Below, piece after piece: positions 29,814 to 40,932 of a stretch of DNA of 64,000 bases. The DNA is from Taudactylus pleione. Lineage: Eukaryota; Chordata; Amphibia; Anura; Myobatrachidae. The stretch spans positions 15,546,001 through 15,610,000 of the forward strand of contig JAUIMM010000016.1 in assembly GCA_031769625.1 (NCBI GenBank). The letters run 5' to 3'. The notes beneath the pieces are model-generated. The model did no database searches, was not told the DNA's origin, and saw only the letters and a program-made list of their open reading frames with translations. How positions within the stretch are numbered: position 1 is the stretch's first letter; each line of letters starts with the position of its first letter. A program made the position numbers and the translations under genes.

Positions 29814-31520
29814 TTGTCTTACCCTCATGGGGCCTCTGTTAATGACGCAATTCCTGAGGAGTTTTGTAGAGTTCGGTACCAGTTGTTTGAAGGGGCCGTC
29901 GACGTAATACAGGGTTTTGGCCCTGGGGCATTGATGACGAAATTGGACATCGAGTCCGCTTTTCGTCTATTACCGCTTCATCCCAATTCCCTGAGGTTCA
30001 TGGGTTTCAAGTTAGACGGGCTCTTTTACTTAGATAAATGTTTACCATGGTTGTTCTTTCTCTTGCACTTATTTTGAGAAATTCAGTACATTTCTGCATT
30101 GGTGTATCCAAGCAGGCACTGGCCACAGTGGAATTGCACATTATTTAGATGATTTTCTCTTTATATGCCCAAAAGACAGTAATGTTTGTCAAGATCTTTT
30201 GTTTTCGGCCCGTGCATTGTTTAAATTTATGGGGGTCCCAATTGCACACGACAAGACGGAAGGCCCTACATGTTGCCTTTCTTACCTGGGTATTGAGGTA
30301 GACACTGGAGTAGGTTGTTGTCGCATTCCTGTGGACAGAGGGCCTGATTCAGACCCGCTCACTGCCGGAGGCAGCTCGCAGGTCTGATGGGAGTTTTTTT
30401 TTTGCTTCAACCCGCTCGCAAAGCTGTGGGTGACCACCCACAGCTAATGAGAGCGGCCTGGAGTCCGTCGCGATTATCGCGACCATCGGGCTTGCGACGA
30501 GACCCTGTGGTAGGGTCTTGGCTCCCGCAAGCCTGAGTGGACTTCCTGCTCTATTAGAGCAGGAAGTTCACTACTGACATCACTAGTGATGTCAGTAGGT
30601 CCGTCCACAATCGCCAGGCGTTCCTAAGGGAATACCTGCGTTTGTGCAGCAACCTCCCTCCCCGCCTACAAAATGGGGCGAGCTGTCAAACATCGACAGC
30701 CTCCCCATCTTGTGGCGAAACCCGTAGCGATGGAGCTGCCATCGCTGGACGGGTCTTGCGCATGCGCACGCCGGAGGTGGCGCATGCGCAGTGGGGGACC
30801 ATCGACCAGTATGCGAGCGGCTCTGAAACAGGCCCAAAGTTCAAATGCTTTTGGCCCAAATAGAGGAGTGCTTGAGCAAGGATAGAGTGAAGCTGCATCA
30901 GGTTCAGTCACTCCTTGGCTCCTTCAATTTTGCTTGTAGAGTAATTCCTATGGGGGAAGTTTTTTGCCGGAAGCTAGAGAGGGCAACTACAGGGGTTGTC
31001 AAGCCGCACCACACTATAAGATTATCAATGGAAATAAAGGATGATTTAAGGGTGTGGTCTTCATTTTTGATTAATTTCAATTTGCAACTGATCTGGCCTT
31101 CCAGGCCAGTGTCACATTCGTTCATTCAGTGGTTTACTGATGCGTCTGGCTCTTACGGTTTTGGGGATTTTTTTCCAGGGGGAATGGTGTGCTGCTCCCT
31201 GGCCCCCATCTTGGGTTTCACGCGGTTTTACGGCCAACTTGATATTGTTGGAGTTGTTTCCAATAATTGTGGCTGTCGAACTGTGGGCCAAAAAATTGTT
31301 GAATCAGAGCACTGTCTTTTGGTTCAACAATTTGGGAGTTGTTCATGCAGTTAACAACCAGCATTCCTCTTTACCACAGGCCCTTCGTCTTTTGAGGCAC
31401 CTTGTTTTGAAGTGTTTACAGTTTAATATCAATTTTATAGCAAAGCATGTGCCAGGGGTTGATAACGAGATAGCAGATGCTTTGTCTCAGTTCAACTTTG
31501 ATTCTATTGATTCCTATTAG
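29814..31520 (+). pseudogene. DIRS-type reverse transcriptase and RNase H, broken and interrupted
   Basis: The enzyme would copy element RNA to DNA. The palm begins with MTKLDIESAFRLLPLHP (29936-29986). A frameshift near 30050 precedes the catalytic YLDD (30142-30153). The palm and thumb continue to about 30339, where a 496-bp MITE interrupts the frame. Reading resumes at 30836-30900 with the LHQVQSLLGSFNFA connection. RNase H shows FTDASGS at about 31130, another frameshift near 31160, and the C-terminal AKHVPGVDNEIADALSQF (about 31440-31495), ending at 31520. The LDIESAFR and PGVDNxIADALS wording is DIRS-type rather than gypsy-type. Confidence 0.88.
30340..30835. mobile_element. Harbinger-like MITE inside the DIRS element
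   Basis: A 496-bp insertion has ends GGGCCTGATTCAGAC and GCTCTGAAACAGGCCC, flanked by AGA and AAA, an imperfect 3-bp duplication. The interior is GC-rich with 'cgcatgcgca' palindromes. It splits the reverse transcriptase frame, so it is younger than the DIRS copy. Confidence 0.8.
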
Positions 31521-31908
31521 TTGCTATTTAGCCCGGCAAGTCGCTTAAGAATTGCTTTCCAGTACAATCGTGTGGTTCCAAAGCACAAAAAGTTATTTAT
31601 GTAAACAGGGAAAGATTTAACAATTAGAATAAAAAGCAATGAAAATAGTAACAGCCGATACATACGCGTGTGCTACTGGTCCCAGTATGCAGTCCTTCAA
31701 TCCTGAATCCTGCAGTCACCCAAAAAAGCAACCAATCAGCTTTGAAGTAGTATTTATCAAGTACAGCCTATAAAATAATAGGTAGGACCTGATTGGTTGG
31801 CTGTGGGTAACTTCTCCACTGGTTCACTTCTCCACACTTTTCACTGCTTGATAAATAGACCACCAAGTCCTGGGGACAAACAAGTAGTTCTATACAGAGG
31901 GTATGGAT

Positions 31909-32065
31909 TGGGGTGGGCAATAAGCAGCCCTCCAGCTGCTGTTAAACTACAAATCCCATCATGCATTGAAACAGTTTTAGCATGGCCAAAGAGCAAAACT
32001 GTGGCAGAGCATGCTAGGATTTGTAGTTCTACAACAGCTGGGGGGCCACTTATTGCCCACCCGTA
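31909..32065. mobile_element. hAT-like MITE, copy 1
   Basis: Ends TTGGGGTGGGCAATAAG and CTTATTGCCCACCCGTA are inverted. The interior 'acagttttagcatggcca' is shared with 32301-32433. The flanking 8-mers no longer match well, so assignment rests on similarity to the second copy. Confidence 0.65.
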
Positions 32066-32300
32066 GGCCATTAGAATGACAAAGGAAAGCCTTTTCTAGT
32101 GCCCTTGCCAAGAGTAAATATGGATGAACTTACCCCACTGACTGAAAATGTAGAGTTATATAATAAAGTGCTTTGGATGGCCTGTAAACGTATGAACTCT
32201 TAAAAAACTGTTACAAGTTTGATTATAATTTGACAAAACAGTCTGTAACAGCCTGAACTTTGCTATAGGGTTAGCAATGCTATGTTCGTACCCTCTAAAG

Positions 32301-32433
32301 TAGGGGTTGGTAATAAGCGACCAACCAGCTGCTGATGAACTATACATCCCGGCATACCCTGCAACAGTTTTAGCATGACCAAATAGCGAAACTGTGGCAG
32401 AGTCTGCTGGGATGTGCTTATTGCTCACCCCTG
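32301..32433. mobile_element. hAT-like MITE, copy 2, with 8-bp duplication
   Basis: The 133-bp element has ends TAGGGGTTGGTAATAAG and GCTTATTGCTCACCCCTG. Flanks are ctctaaag and ctctaaac, seven of eight equal. It shares its interior with 31909-32065. Confidence 0.8.
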
Positions 32434-32705
32434 CTCTAAACCATTAATAAAATATGAAGGTACATTAAAGCTATTGTGCATTCTAAAAATTGTCAGCAGG
32501 AGACATCACACTTTCTCCCAAATATTGACAAGGAATAATATTTAGCAACATGTAATAAATATTAGCTACATTAATAAGCATTATAAATATTAGTTTATTA
32601 AAAGTAATGATAGTTTACTTGCAAAATAAAATAAATTATACTACAGTAATATGATAAAGCTACACAATACAAATTGGGGCCGACAAATAAGACCTGTAGC
32701 TGAGA

Positions 32706-33645
32706 TTTCAAAATTAATTATTATTTATTACCAGTTATTTATATAGCGTACGCATATTCCGCAGCGCTTTCCAATCACATCCGTACCTGCCCCAATGGAG
32801 CTTACAATCTATGGGCCTGATTCAGAGCCGTTCGCTATTTGCGGTCGTTCGTTCAAAAACAAGGGGTGGCTATTCAAATGATCCGTTCGCAAATTGCAGT
32901 CTGTTCCCGCCTCTAAGTCTGAACGAGCGTGCAAAACATACGCTCGTTTATTTGATAAAAACGCCCCCTGGCCGCTCGCACAATACGTCATGTCCGCTAT
33001 TTATTAGATTAATCGAGTACATCGTACAGCGTATGAACTGCTCGCTATTCTTGTGGTTGGTTTTTTCAACCGCTATTTTGCGAGCAGTTCTGAGTTAAAA
33101 AAAAACAAGTGACGTGGTCAATGACGCTGCTGTATTAATTATGCACTCCCTTAAAACGCCCATTTTGACCTTTAAGCACGCCTGCGTTCGAATTCCACTC
33201 CCCCGTTTTCAAGCACCTTCCCCTGTTACCACCCACATACGCCTCATTCTGTCACTCAAAATAGCAGGCACTCGCTATATAGCGTACAAACGATTTTCGG
33301 CCGCACTGACTGGTTCGCGCATGCGTACTAAAAACTGTACGCATGCGCAGATGTGCGAACATCGCTCGGAACGAGCGTACTGCCGCTAGCGAGCAGCTCT
33401 GAATGAGGGCCTATATTCCCTACCACATGATCACACACATACACACTAGGGGAAATTTTGTTAGGAGTCAATTAACCTACCAGTATATTTTTGGAGTGTA
33501 GGAGGAAACTGGAGCACCCAGAGGAAACCCACGCAACACAGGGAGAATATACAAACTCCACACAGTCAGGTCTGTAGTGGGTATCGAACCCACGACCTCA
33601 GTGCTGTGAGGCAGTAATGCTAACCATTACACTGTCTGTGCTGCC
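32706..33645 (-). mobile_element. tRNA-derived SINE, split by a MITE
   Basis: On the minus strand the head (33645 to about 33570) is tRNA-like: TGTAATGGTTAGCA as A box and GGTTCGATACC (plus-strand 33580-33590) as a perfect B box for RNA polymerase III. A body with 'gtttcctctgggtgctcc' and 'ggttaattgactcc' follows to 33412. The 3' part resumes at 32812 with 'agattgtaagctccattgg', then ends in 'gctatataaataactgg' and a TAATAA tail. The two parts are separated exactly by the MITE 32813-33411 and rejoin at its TAT duplication. The tail wording resembles L2-type LINE 3' ends, which suggests which LINE copied it. Confidence 0.8.
32813..33411 (+). mobile_element. Harbinger-like MITE, 599 bp, TSD TAT, inside the SINE
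   Basis: Ends GGGCCTGATTCAGAGC and GCTCTGAATGAGGGCC are flanked by TAT at 32810-32812 and 33412-33414. It is colinear with the copy at 51747-52344 and inverse to that at 24761-25358. Confidence 0.88.
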
Positions 33646-33654
33646 CATGACGTC

Positions 33655-34011
33655 TCTCCCATAGTGCAAGAGAAGAGCCGGGACTCGGAGGGGACAGCGG
33701 CGATCGCGTCAGGAGTGGGGATCAGGTAAGTTGTAATTTTTTTTCCTTCTGTGTATGTGTGTAAGCCTGACACAGCAGGAGGTGGACACTGTATAGGGGG
33801 TGGACACTACTGGGGGCACTGTATAGGAGGGACAACTACTGGGGGCACTGTATAGGGGGGACTACTACTGGGGCAATGCAACATAGGGGGCACTACTACT
33901 GGGGGCACTGTATAGGGGGGACTACTACTGGGGCAATGCATAGGGGGTGGGGGAGGGGGGCGCCAGTCCATTACATTGCCAGGGATGCCTGGAACCCTAG
34001 ATACACCCCTG
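33655..34011. repeat. hAT-type fragment with minisatellite
   Basis: The right end ACCCTAGATACACCCCTG matches the right end of the hAT-type element at 1873-3137. Between 33785 and 33955 lie about five units of 'gggactactactgggggcactgtatag'. The left end was not found, so the copy may be truncated. Confidence 0.5.
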
Positions 34012-34019
34012 ACTCCATC

Positions 34020-35230
34020 TGACAGCTCCCACGGAAGCAGCAATCGAAAATATGATATATGGATATAAATATAATATATGAGAGTTGCGGTATTATATAG
34101 CACTGATTTACTAAATTATATTTTAATAAAAAATGTTTGTTGACAATCTTCAATTATTTGTGATTTGTAGGTCTTTTTTCACTTGTCCAAGGACATAACT
34201 CAGTATAACAAAGAAATAGTCCCATTGATCTACAGTATGTTGCAGAACCTGCACATTGACATTTGCAGAGAGTATGGGTTACATTGGTGTCCCTGACTGT
34301 TCGTATGAATCCTGTCGACATTTCTCCCACCACTGCAGGGGGCGCAGGAACTATGGTTCTCGGATGTGGGGGGCTCAGTAATGCTGGATCTCCCTTCTGA
34401 AGCCCTAGTTCTGCTCTCAAAAGTATCTTTTGAGCATTCTTGGGCCCAGCACATGTGCAAAGTAGCCTCAGCATAGCAGACGTGGCATCAGGACTAGTAG
34501 GGTGAAACAGCATTGCTTGGCTTTCTCTCATGTTTGCTATTGGAGCTAGCAATGCCAGAATCCAGCCCTGTAACACACATATAATATAGAATAGAATTGA
34601 TGTAAATTACATTAATGGATATTATAAATGATATTCATTACTAAAAATTGTTTATATTGGTCAAAATAATTAAATATCTTTGATAGAATTCACATCAAGA
34701 GCCAAAAGGTTAAGAATTGAATTGAGGGAATAGATAAAAAGCATGTATAAATGATAAAAAGGAAATTATCGGCCAATTATCTGGTAATTCACATATCATT
34801 GGCAGCTGAGTTTCATTATATGATGGGTGCTCTGGGTGCTAGAGCACTTCAATATTTGTGCTGCTGCTGCCGCCACACTTGTTATCCATGTATGGTGTGC
34901 ATGGGCAGGGGTGGACTGGGCCGGGGGCAGGGTGCCATCTGCCCCCTGGGCCGTTACTATTTCAATCCTAGGGGGGCCGCCAGCTGCCTACAGAGGATGC
35001 ACCCTGTCCGCTTAGTTTGTGTTACAAACATAATTAGAGCAGCCGATCACCATCTTCTGGTTGTCTCCCGGCCGCAGCATGAACTAGAAGATTCCACCCG
35101 GCCATGCTGCTGACATCCACCAATCACAGTGGTGGGAGATGTCTCCCCACACCAATTGGTGGATGGCTTGAGCTATCCACCAATCAGAATGCATGAGGCT
35201 ACAAAAACGTACGAGGGACAGAGAAGGCAC
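34020..35230. other. Mixed non-coding DNA, no gene seen
   Basis: A 'cagggctggattctggc' type word and 'gggcaggggtggactgggcc' (34911-34930) hint at decayed hAT ends, but no paired ends or duplications were found. A 140-codon frame on the minus strand (34154-34576) has no domain signature. Confidence 0.35.
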
Positions 35231-35233
35231 TGA

Positions 35234-35774
35234 GGGCCTGATTCAGCAAGGAATGCATGGATGCAGACGCATGCATTCGGTTGATTATTTTGCATTGCGC
35301 ATGCATCGCAGTGCGCAAACCAGCTATTGCAATGGGAATTGCGTTTTCAGAGGCAACGCAGACCCAGAGCACAGTGATTGACAGGAAGTGCCATTTGTGG
35401 GTAGTGATGGGGGGGGTGGTCGGGCAAATGCAGGTGTGCCTGGGCATTTAGGCGGCATTTTCAGGGGCATGCATAATTAAGCCCTTGCGGCGACGGAATG
35501 AGGTCTAGTTGCACACATTAAGTATCGCTATGTCTGCAGGAGGGTCAGGTCAAGCACTATTATGCGTATAGGACTGATGGTTCTCGATGTTGGCGATGTT
35601 ACCGCTGTCTTGCCAGATATAGAGGACGCAAATAAAGGGAAGTGGGTGGTATTATGTAGTGCTGGGCTTCTGCTTATTCTGCTGTGATTGCCGTGCGTAT
35701 GCATTTATTAGCATATTCTCGCAGCAGCCGATTGCGTGTGTCTGTATCCGTGCGTTCCTTGCTGAATCAGGCCC
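35234..35774. mobile_element. Harbinger-like MITE, 541 bp, TSD TGA
   Basis: Ends GGGCCTGATTCAGCAAGGA and TCCTTGCTGAATCAGGCCC are perfect inverted repeats, flanked by TGA on both sides. Interior words ('gaatgcatggatgcagacgc') differ from the 598-bp subfamily, so it is a distinct subfamily. Confidence 0.88.
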
Positions 35775-35807
35775 TGAGTACCTTGTTTGGGTCACCCTGC
35801 AGGTTAG

Positions 35808-35822
35808 ATATCATAATATATA

Positions 35823-35860
<38 letters not shown>
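35808..35860. repeat. (TA)n microsatellite
   Basis: Alternating TA with one short interruption runs up to the start of the next MITE. Confidence 0.95.
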
Positions 35861-35861
<1 letters not shown>

Positions 35862-35862
<1 letters not shown>

Positions 35863-36191
35863 CATAGACAAAAAACTACAAAAAGCAATGAAATTGTGTA
35901 TTCCAATGAGCACAAAATTCTGTGAATTAGCAGCTCCACCATTTTGTGAGTGACCGCAATCTCACTCTGTGAGAGTTCTGAATCTGCAGTTAACCACATG
36001 GTGTCATGGCATACCATATCTGTATTACGCAAGGAACATGTCCATTAAGGAGTCAGTCTTAATGACCGTAATTTGCATGGCTTTGTGGAGTTTGAGTGGC
36101 AGAAATTCAATAGGTTTTGTGAATTTTCAGATCATGTGTAAGCAGCCTTAATGGGACATGTGAAACCGTAAAGTTTTTTGTCTATGGAATT
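35862..36191. mobile_element. MITE with TTCCATAGACAAAAAACT ends
   Basis: The left end TTCCATAGACAAAAAACT recurs inverted as AGTTTTTTGTCTATGGAA at the right, about 330 bp apart, with non-coding DNA between. AT or a TA-type duplication fits but is ambiguous in this AT-rich context. Confidence 0.65.
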
Positions 36192-36544
36192 TCATAGCTT
36201 TTTTAAAATGTATTAACCATCAGGGTTTGGATGAGCAAAACGGGCCACCTGCAGGGGCGAAGGACAACAAAATTGTACGCTAAATAAGGTGGAAGAGGAG
36301 CAAGCACATAGGAGGTGGTTTGGGAGGTGCAGAGTGCGAGATGGCTGCAGGGGCAGGCTGTAGGCAGCGATGCAGTGCAAAGGGGGCATCAGCGGGCGAC
36401 AGAGGGCTCACTGGTAGTGCGAATGCACCCGAGAAAATAAAATCAATAAGCCACTGATGCACGAAAGCAACTATCTATGATCCATCTATGCATCTATGTA
36501 AAAAATTAAATGTGTAAAATAAATAAAGATGCCCCCCCTCCCCC

Positions 36545-39380
36545 CCCAAGCACAACTAGCACCGTGCTTTGGAAAACCAGTCCTGGTTGTGTTTAAACAC
36601 AGGGGAAAAATTATGTAGGAGTCCCCTGTACTTAAACACGATCAACACTGGGCTAGTCAGAACCAGCCCTGGTTGCCAAAATACAGAGGACAAATGACGT
36701 AGAGGTCCCCCGTATTCAGCACAGCCAGCACTGGGCTCTGAGCCGGCCCTGGTTCTGGAAATACAGGGGGAAAAAATGCATAGTGTCCCCCTGTACTTAC
36801 CAGAAACCGCACCGGACTCTTTCTAGTGGGGGGGGGGGAGCCCTTTCACTAAGCCCCCCAGCAGCAGCATCACCCCTTACTGCTAGTCAGCCCAGGCCGG
36901 AGATCCCTGGGGAGCTGGGGACCCCCCAAATAAAGGGGTCCCCCTCTCCAGGGAACCCCAGGCCCAGACTGATAGTCCGGGGCTACCCCAAGCACCCCTG
37001 GGCGGTGGGTGCTGGGTTGATTGTATAAAGTGTGCTGCAGCCGGGATGCAGGGGAGAGGGGGTAGGGGTTAGCGGGCGTTAGCTGCGGCTGGGAACCGAG
37101 GACAGTAGCAGGCGTTAGCGGTGGCGGTGTAGCAGGCATTAGGACCCGGGGGAGGTAGCAGAACACAGATGCAGGCATGGATCTGGAATATCCATAATAC
37201 CTGCATCTGTGTTTAAATCAAACAAACACAGAAGCAGGGATGGGTAAATGAGACCCGTCTGTGCTTCTGAGTTTAATTAAAAAATAAAAACCCTGTGTAT
37301 GACAAAAAAATGGCGTGACCAGCTGGCGGGACACTAAGGGCCTCCTGGTACCCATAGTACTCCTGCAAAAGAAATATTAAAATAAAACAGACAGACACAG
37401 TTATTTTTTAAATATTTTATTTAGCAACACCTTCACCTGGGGGGCGGCAGCCATTAAGCTCTTTTTCATGGCTGCTGCTCCCCCAGAACTTCTACGGCAT
37501 CTTCAACTGGAGAGCGGCGGCCATTAAGCTCTTTTTCCCGGCCATCGCCCATCCAGGGCTTACGCGGCGTCTTCTGTCTTCAGCAGCTCTTCCCTGGTGC
37601 CTCCCGGCTGATGACTGAGTGGACGGCATTAAAACCAGCCGAGGGGGCGGGGCAATGACGTCGCGAGCTGTGATTGGCTCATGGCGGCTATATTTTAATT
37701 TAAAAAATGGCGCTGTGGCACTCTCGGATCTCACCATTGAAGTCCATGGTGAGAACAGCTCATTGGCTGAGAGGTGGAAGGTTCGCCTCTCTCAGCCAAT
37801 GAGCGCTCTGCACCGGGATTTCTGAACTGAAATGCCAGGCGGAGCTGTCATTTTGGTAGTAGTGTCCTTAGAGGACACTACTAATGTTCGTGGGTCCGGG
37901 TAAATTGCGGGGGTTTTTTTGCCAAGACCCTGGATTGCCTGAATAGGACAGAGCCACGCAATGGACGAAGTGAGTATGAATTTTTTATTACAGGTAATCC
38001 ATTGGATTACCGACTGGAGAAGAGGACAGATTGGCTACAGGGATACATAGATGAGTATGTGAGATAGTGTGTATGCATGTGTGAGTACATGTGTGTGTGC
38101 GCATGTATGTTTCAATAAAATTTTACTTTTCAATGGTGTGTGTTCTGTGTTTTTTAATATTGCTTTTGCTGTGGAACTACAAGTACCAGCAGGCCCGTAA
38201 TGCCCCGCTTGCTGATACTTGTGGTTCTCCAAGTACCAGCATGCGGGGGAGGCTTGCTGGGAACTGTAGTTCCACAGCAAAAGACAATATTTTAACTTTA
38301 TATCTAACTTGCACAACACTACACAATCGACCCGGCACCCACCGCCCAGGGGTGCTGTGGATAGCCCCGGGCTATCAGCCTGGGCCTGGGGTGCCCTGGA
38401 GAGGGGGGCCCCTTTACAGGTATTATGGATATTCCAGATCCGCGCCTGCATCTGTGTTCTGCTACCTCCCCCGGGTCCTAATGCCTGCTACACCGCTCCT
38501 AACGCTTGCTACCGTCCTTGGTTCCCAGCCGCAGCTAATGCCTGCTAACCCCTACCCCCTCTCCCCTGCATCCCGGCTGCAGCACACTTTATACAATCAA
38601 CCCAGCACCCACCGCCCAGGGGTGCTGGGGATAGCCCCGGGCTATCAGCCAGGGCCTGGGGTGCCCTGGAGAAGGGGGCCCCTTTATTGGGGGGGTCCCC
38701 AGATCCCCAGGGATCCCCGGCCTGGGCTGACTTGCGGTCAGGGGTGATGCTGTGGCTGGGGGGCCAGGTGAAAGGGCTCCCCTGGCTATGGCATCAGCCC
38801 CCCCCCCCCTAGAAAGAGTCTGGTGCTGTTTCTGGAAAACACAGGGGGACCCTACGCATTTTTCCCCCCTGTATTTCCAGAATTAGGGCCAGCCCAGTGC
38901 TAGTTGCACTGAATACGGGGGACCCCTACGTCATTTGTCCCCAGTATTTTGGCAACCGGGACTGATTCTGAAAAGCCTGGTGCTGGTTGTGCTTCATACG
39001 GGCACAACTAGTACTGGCTTTTCAAAGCCCGGTGCTGGTTGTTGTTTTTGGGGAGGGGGACACGCCATTTTTTTTTTTTTTTTTACACAGGTTTTTTTTT
39101 AAATTAAAACACAGAAGCACAGACAGGTCTCACTGACCCATCCCTGCTTCTGTGTTTGTTTGTTTGTTTGTTTTAAATACAGATGCAGGTACTACGGATA
39201 TTCCAGATCTGAACTTGTATCTGTGTTCTGCTACCTCCACCGGGTCCTAATGACTACACCACAGCCGCTAACACCCGCTACCATCCCTGGTTTCCAGCCG
39301 CAGCTAATGCCCACTAACCCCTATCCTCTCTCCCACGCATCCCAGCCGCAGCAAACGCCAGCTTCCTTCCTATCGAACCC
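36545..39380. repeat. Large inverted repeat built of circularly permuted units, unknown class
   Basis: The left arm (36545-37320) has blocks A, B, C, D in order: 'tgctttggaaaaccag', 'gggtccccctctccaggg', 'ggggttagcgggcgttagc', 'cagaagcagggatggg'. The right arm (about 38310-39380), read on the minus strand, has C, D, A, B, C and a partial B, so it carries the same units in inverse orientation but starting at a different block. The core 37320-38310 has several CCAAT-type words, an inverted 'tggaactacaagtaccagcag' repeat at 38165-38280 and an AATAAA at 38114. No protein domain is readable in it. Confidence 0.7.
38165..38282. repeat. Inverted repeat 'tttgctgtggaactacaagtacc'
   Basis: The left side 'ttttgctgtggaactacaag' returns as 'ctgtagttccacagcaaaag' at the right, with 'accagcatgcgggggaggc' between. 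It is a hairpin-forming piece in the centre of the large inverted repeat. Confidence 0.8.
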
Positions 39381-39539
39381 GGCCCCCGCTACCGCCCGCA
39401 AAAGGCAGACATCTTGCGTCACCCAAGTGAGGCCATAGTGAATACACCTGCTGGAGGCTCCTACTGTGGCTGCACAACAAGTTGAAAAGTCCTATCTATT
39501 CAATGGCGCATTCTTGAGGTAATAGTTTAAAAACTGTAA

Positions 39540-39950
39540 CTGTCTAATTTACCTGAACCCAAAAAGGCCCTACCCTGGAACAATATCTACCTAATAAAAC
39601 AAACCCCAAGTCTAAATTCACCCCCTACCCTGAGTTATGCCTTCCCAAAAAAAAAACATAGACTACAGCAGAAAAGTGGTCCTAATTGAGAATGTCAGAG
39701 AAATGTGACAGTTGGAGCTTCAGATTACTCCCAAGTCCTCATTTTTTATGTTTTTGCACTGAAATTTGGCAAGCAACACCGAGCAACAATTCTACCCATC
39801 CGTGTAAAATTTCAGTTCGGTAGCTCCAATAGCTTTTGAGGTGTAGCCCCGTAAACACCATGCCCCCCCCCCCAGAATTCTCTATGGGAGAATTGCAGTA
39901 TTTTACACGCAGTCTTAACATAAGGGCACAACTGTGCCCTTATAATATAT
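39540..39950. repeat. Dispersed-repeat-like segment with (AC)n end
   Basis: The wording 'tcagttcggtagctccaatagcttttgaggtgtagcc' and an inverted 'aagggcacaactgtgccctt' palindrome at 39922-39941 indicate a repeat, but no second copy in this window confirms it. Confidence 0.35.
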
Positions 39951-40190
39951 ATACACACACACACAAACCAAGTACCCATGGTCATCCATGTTCTTGCTCT
40001 ACCTGGCAACTGACCCTCTAATAGAGTAACAATGTAAAATAGGAGTGCAAGGTCTGGAACCTGACATTAGAGGAGGGATTCGGGCCCACCGGGGATTTCC
40101 CCTGTACCCCTGTGGGCCAGTCCGGCCCTGTATTATATATCTCCAAGGATTGAAGACAGCACTCTTAGGTCTTCTAAAATACTTTATATC

Positions 40191-40528
40191 CAGTGGTGTC
40201 ACAAGTGGGGTGCAGGCCGCACCCGGGTGTCACTCACCGAGGGGTGACACCAGGTGCAGGTTCCCCGATAATGACAGGAGCCGGATGCTGCACTGTAGCA
40301 TTAAGTGCAGCACTCGTCTCCTGTCACAGGGAGGGAGACGGCAATGCCGCCCGCACCTCTTGGACCCCTCACCACCCCATTGATAATAAGGGGCCGGGGT
40401 TCAGGCCAGGAGGTCACACCCCTTCCCAAAGACAATGCCACCTTCTCCTAGACCACATCCTTTTGGGTGGCACCGTGCGCATGGCATCCGTCCCCGCACC
40501 GGGTGTCACTGCGGGAGGGACACCATTG
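40191..40528. mobile_element. hAT-type MITE with perfect 8-bp duplication
   Basis: The 338-bp element starts CAGTGGTGTCACAAG and ends GGGACACCATTG. Both flanks are tttatatc (40183-40190, 40529-40536). A second copy lies at 42398-42692. Confidence 0.88.
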
Positions 40529-40799
40529 TTTATATCACAAACAAAACGTAAAAATACATCAAGACTGCGTGTCAACATTTTAGAGTATGAAAACACCGTC
40601 TTCAGGACAAATGCTGTAGAGACAAATGAAGTGAATCTATAAACAAAAAGGGCCACTTAACTAGCTTTATATAAGAGTGAGAAGACCACCATTGTGTGTA
40701 ACCGCCCGAAAACATGAGACACAGACAGCACAGTGCCCACCAATGAAGTCACGCAGTTGCCCAGCAACCCAAGACTCTGTCCTGGCCGTACTATAAACA

Positions 40800-40829
40800 T
40801 TATATATATATATATATATATATATATTA
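40800..40829. repeat. (AT)n and (TTA)n microsatellite
   Basis: Alternating AT to 40827 is followed by 'ttattattattatt'. Confidence 0.9.
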
Positions 40830-40932
40830 TGTTTTTATTATTATTATTATTTTTTTATGTACACATCCAAAATACACACTTTTTAGTGCAATGGAGATAG
40901 TGACAAATTTGCTTTCTGATGGTTCAAACGAA

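Larger units (their letters stand above)
27480..31610 (+). mobile_element. DIRS-type retrotransposon, degraded, tyrosine recombinase not seen
   Basis: A promoter-like leader (ATTGGTCAAAAG CAAT-type words, GGCTATTTAAGG at about 27637) precedes a gag-like region, then reverse transcriptase and RNase H of the DIRS/Ngaro style. All frames are broken. A MITE splits the pol part at 30340-30835. No tyrosine-recombinase domain follows RNase H, so the 3' portion is missing or unrecognisable. DIRS-type elements are common in amphibian genomes. Boundaries are approximate because terminal repeats were not resolved. Confidence 0.78.

Noticed and set aside
33570..33645. Functional tRNA gene on the minus strand
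   Set aside because: The A and B boxes are followed by a SINE body and a LINE-like tail, and the cloverleaf does not read as a complete tRNA.
34154..34576. 140-codon minus-strand frame with several cysteines
   Set aside because: No recognisable domain, no membrane or signal pattern, and repeat-like wording around it; kept out of the gene list.
36783..38747. Pro-rich frames of 80-218 codons
   Set aside because: They arise in the GC-rich inverted repeat and appear on both strands of both arms, as expected for non-coding repeats.
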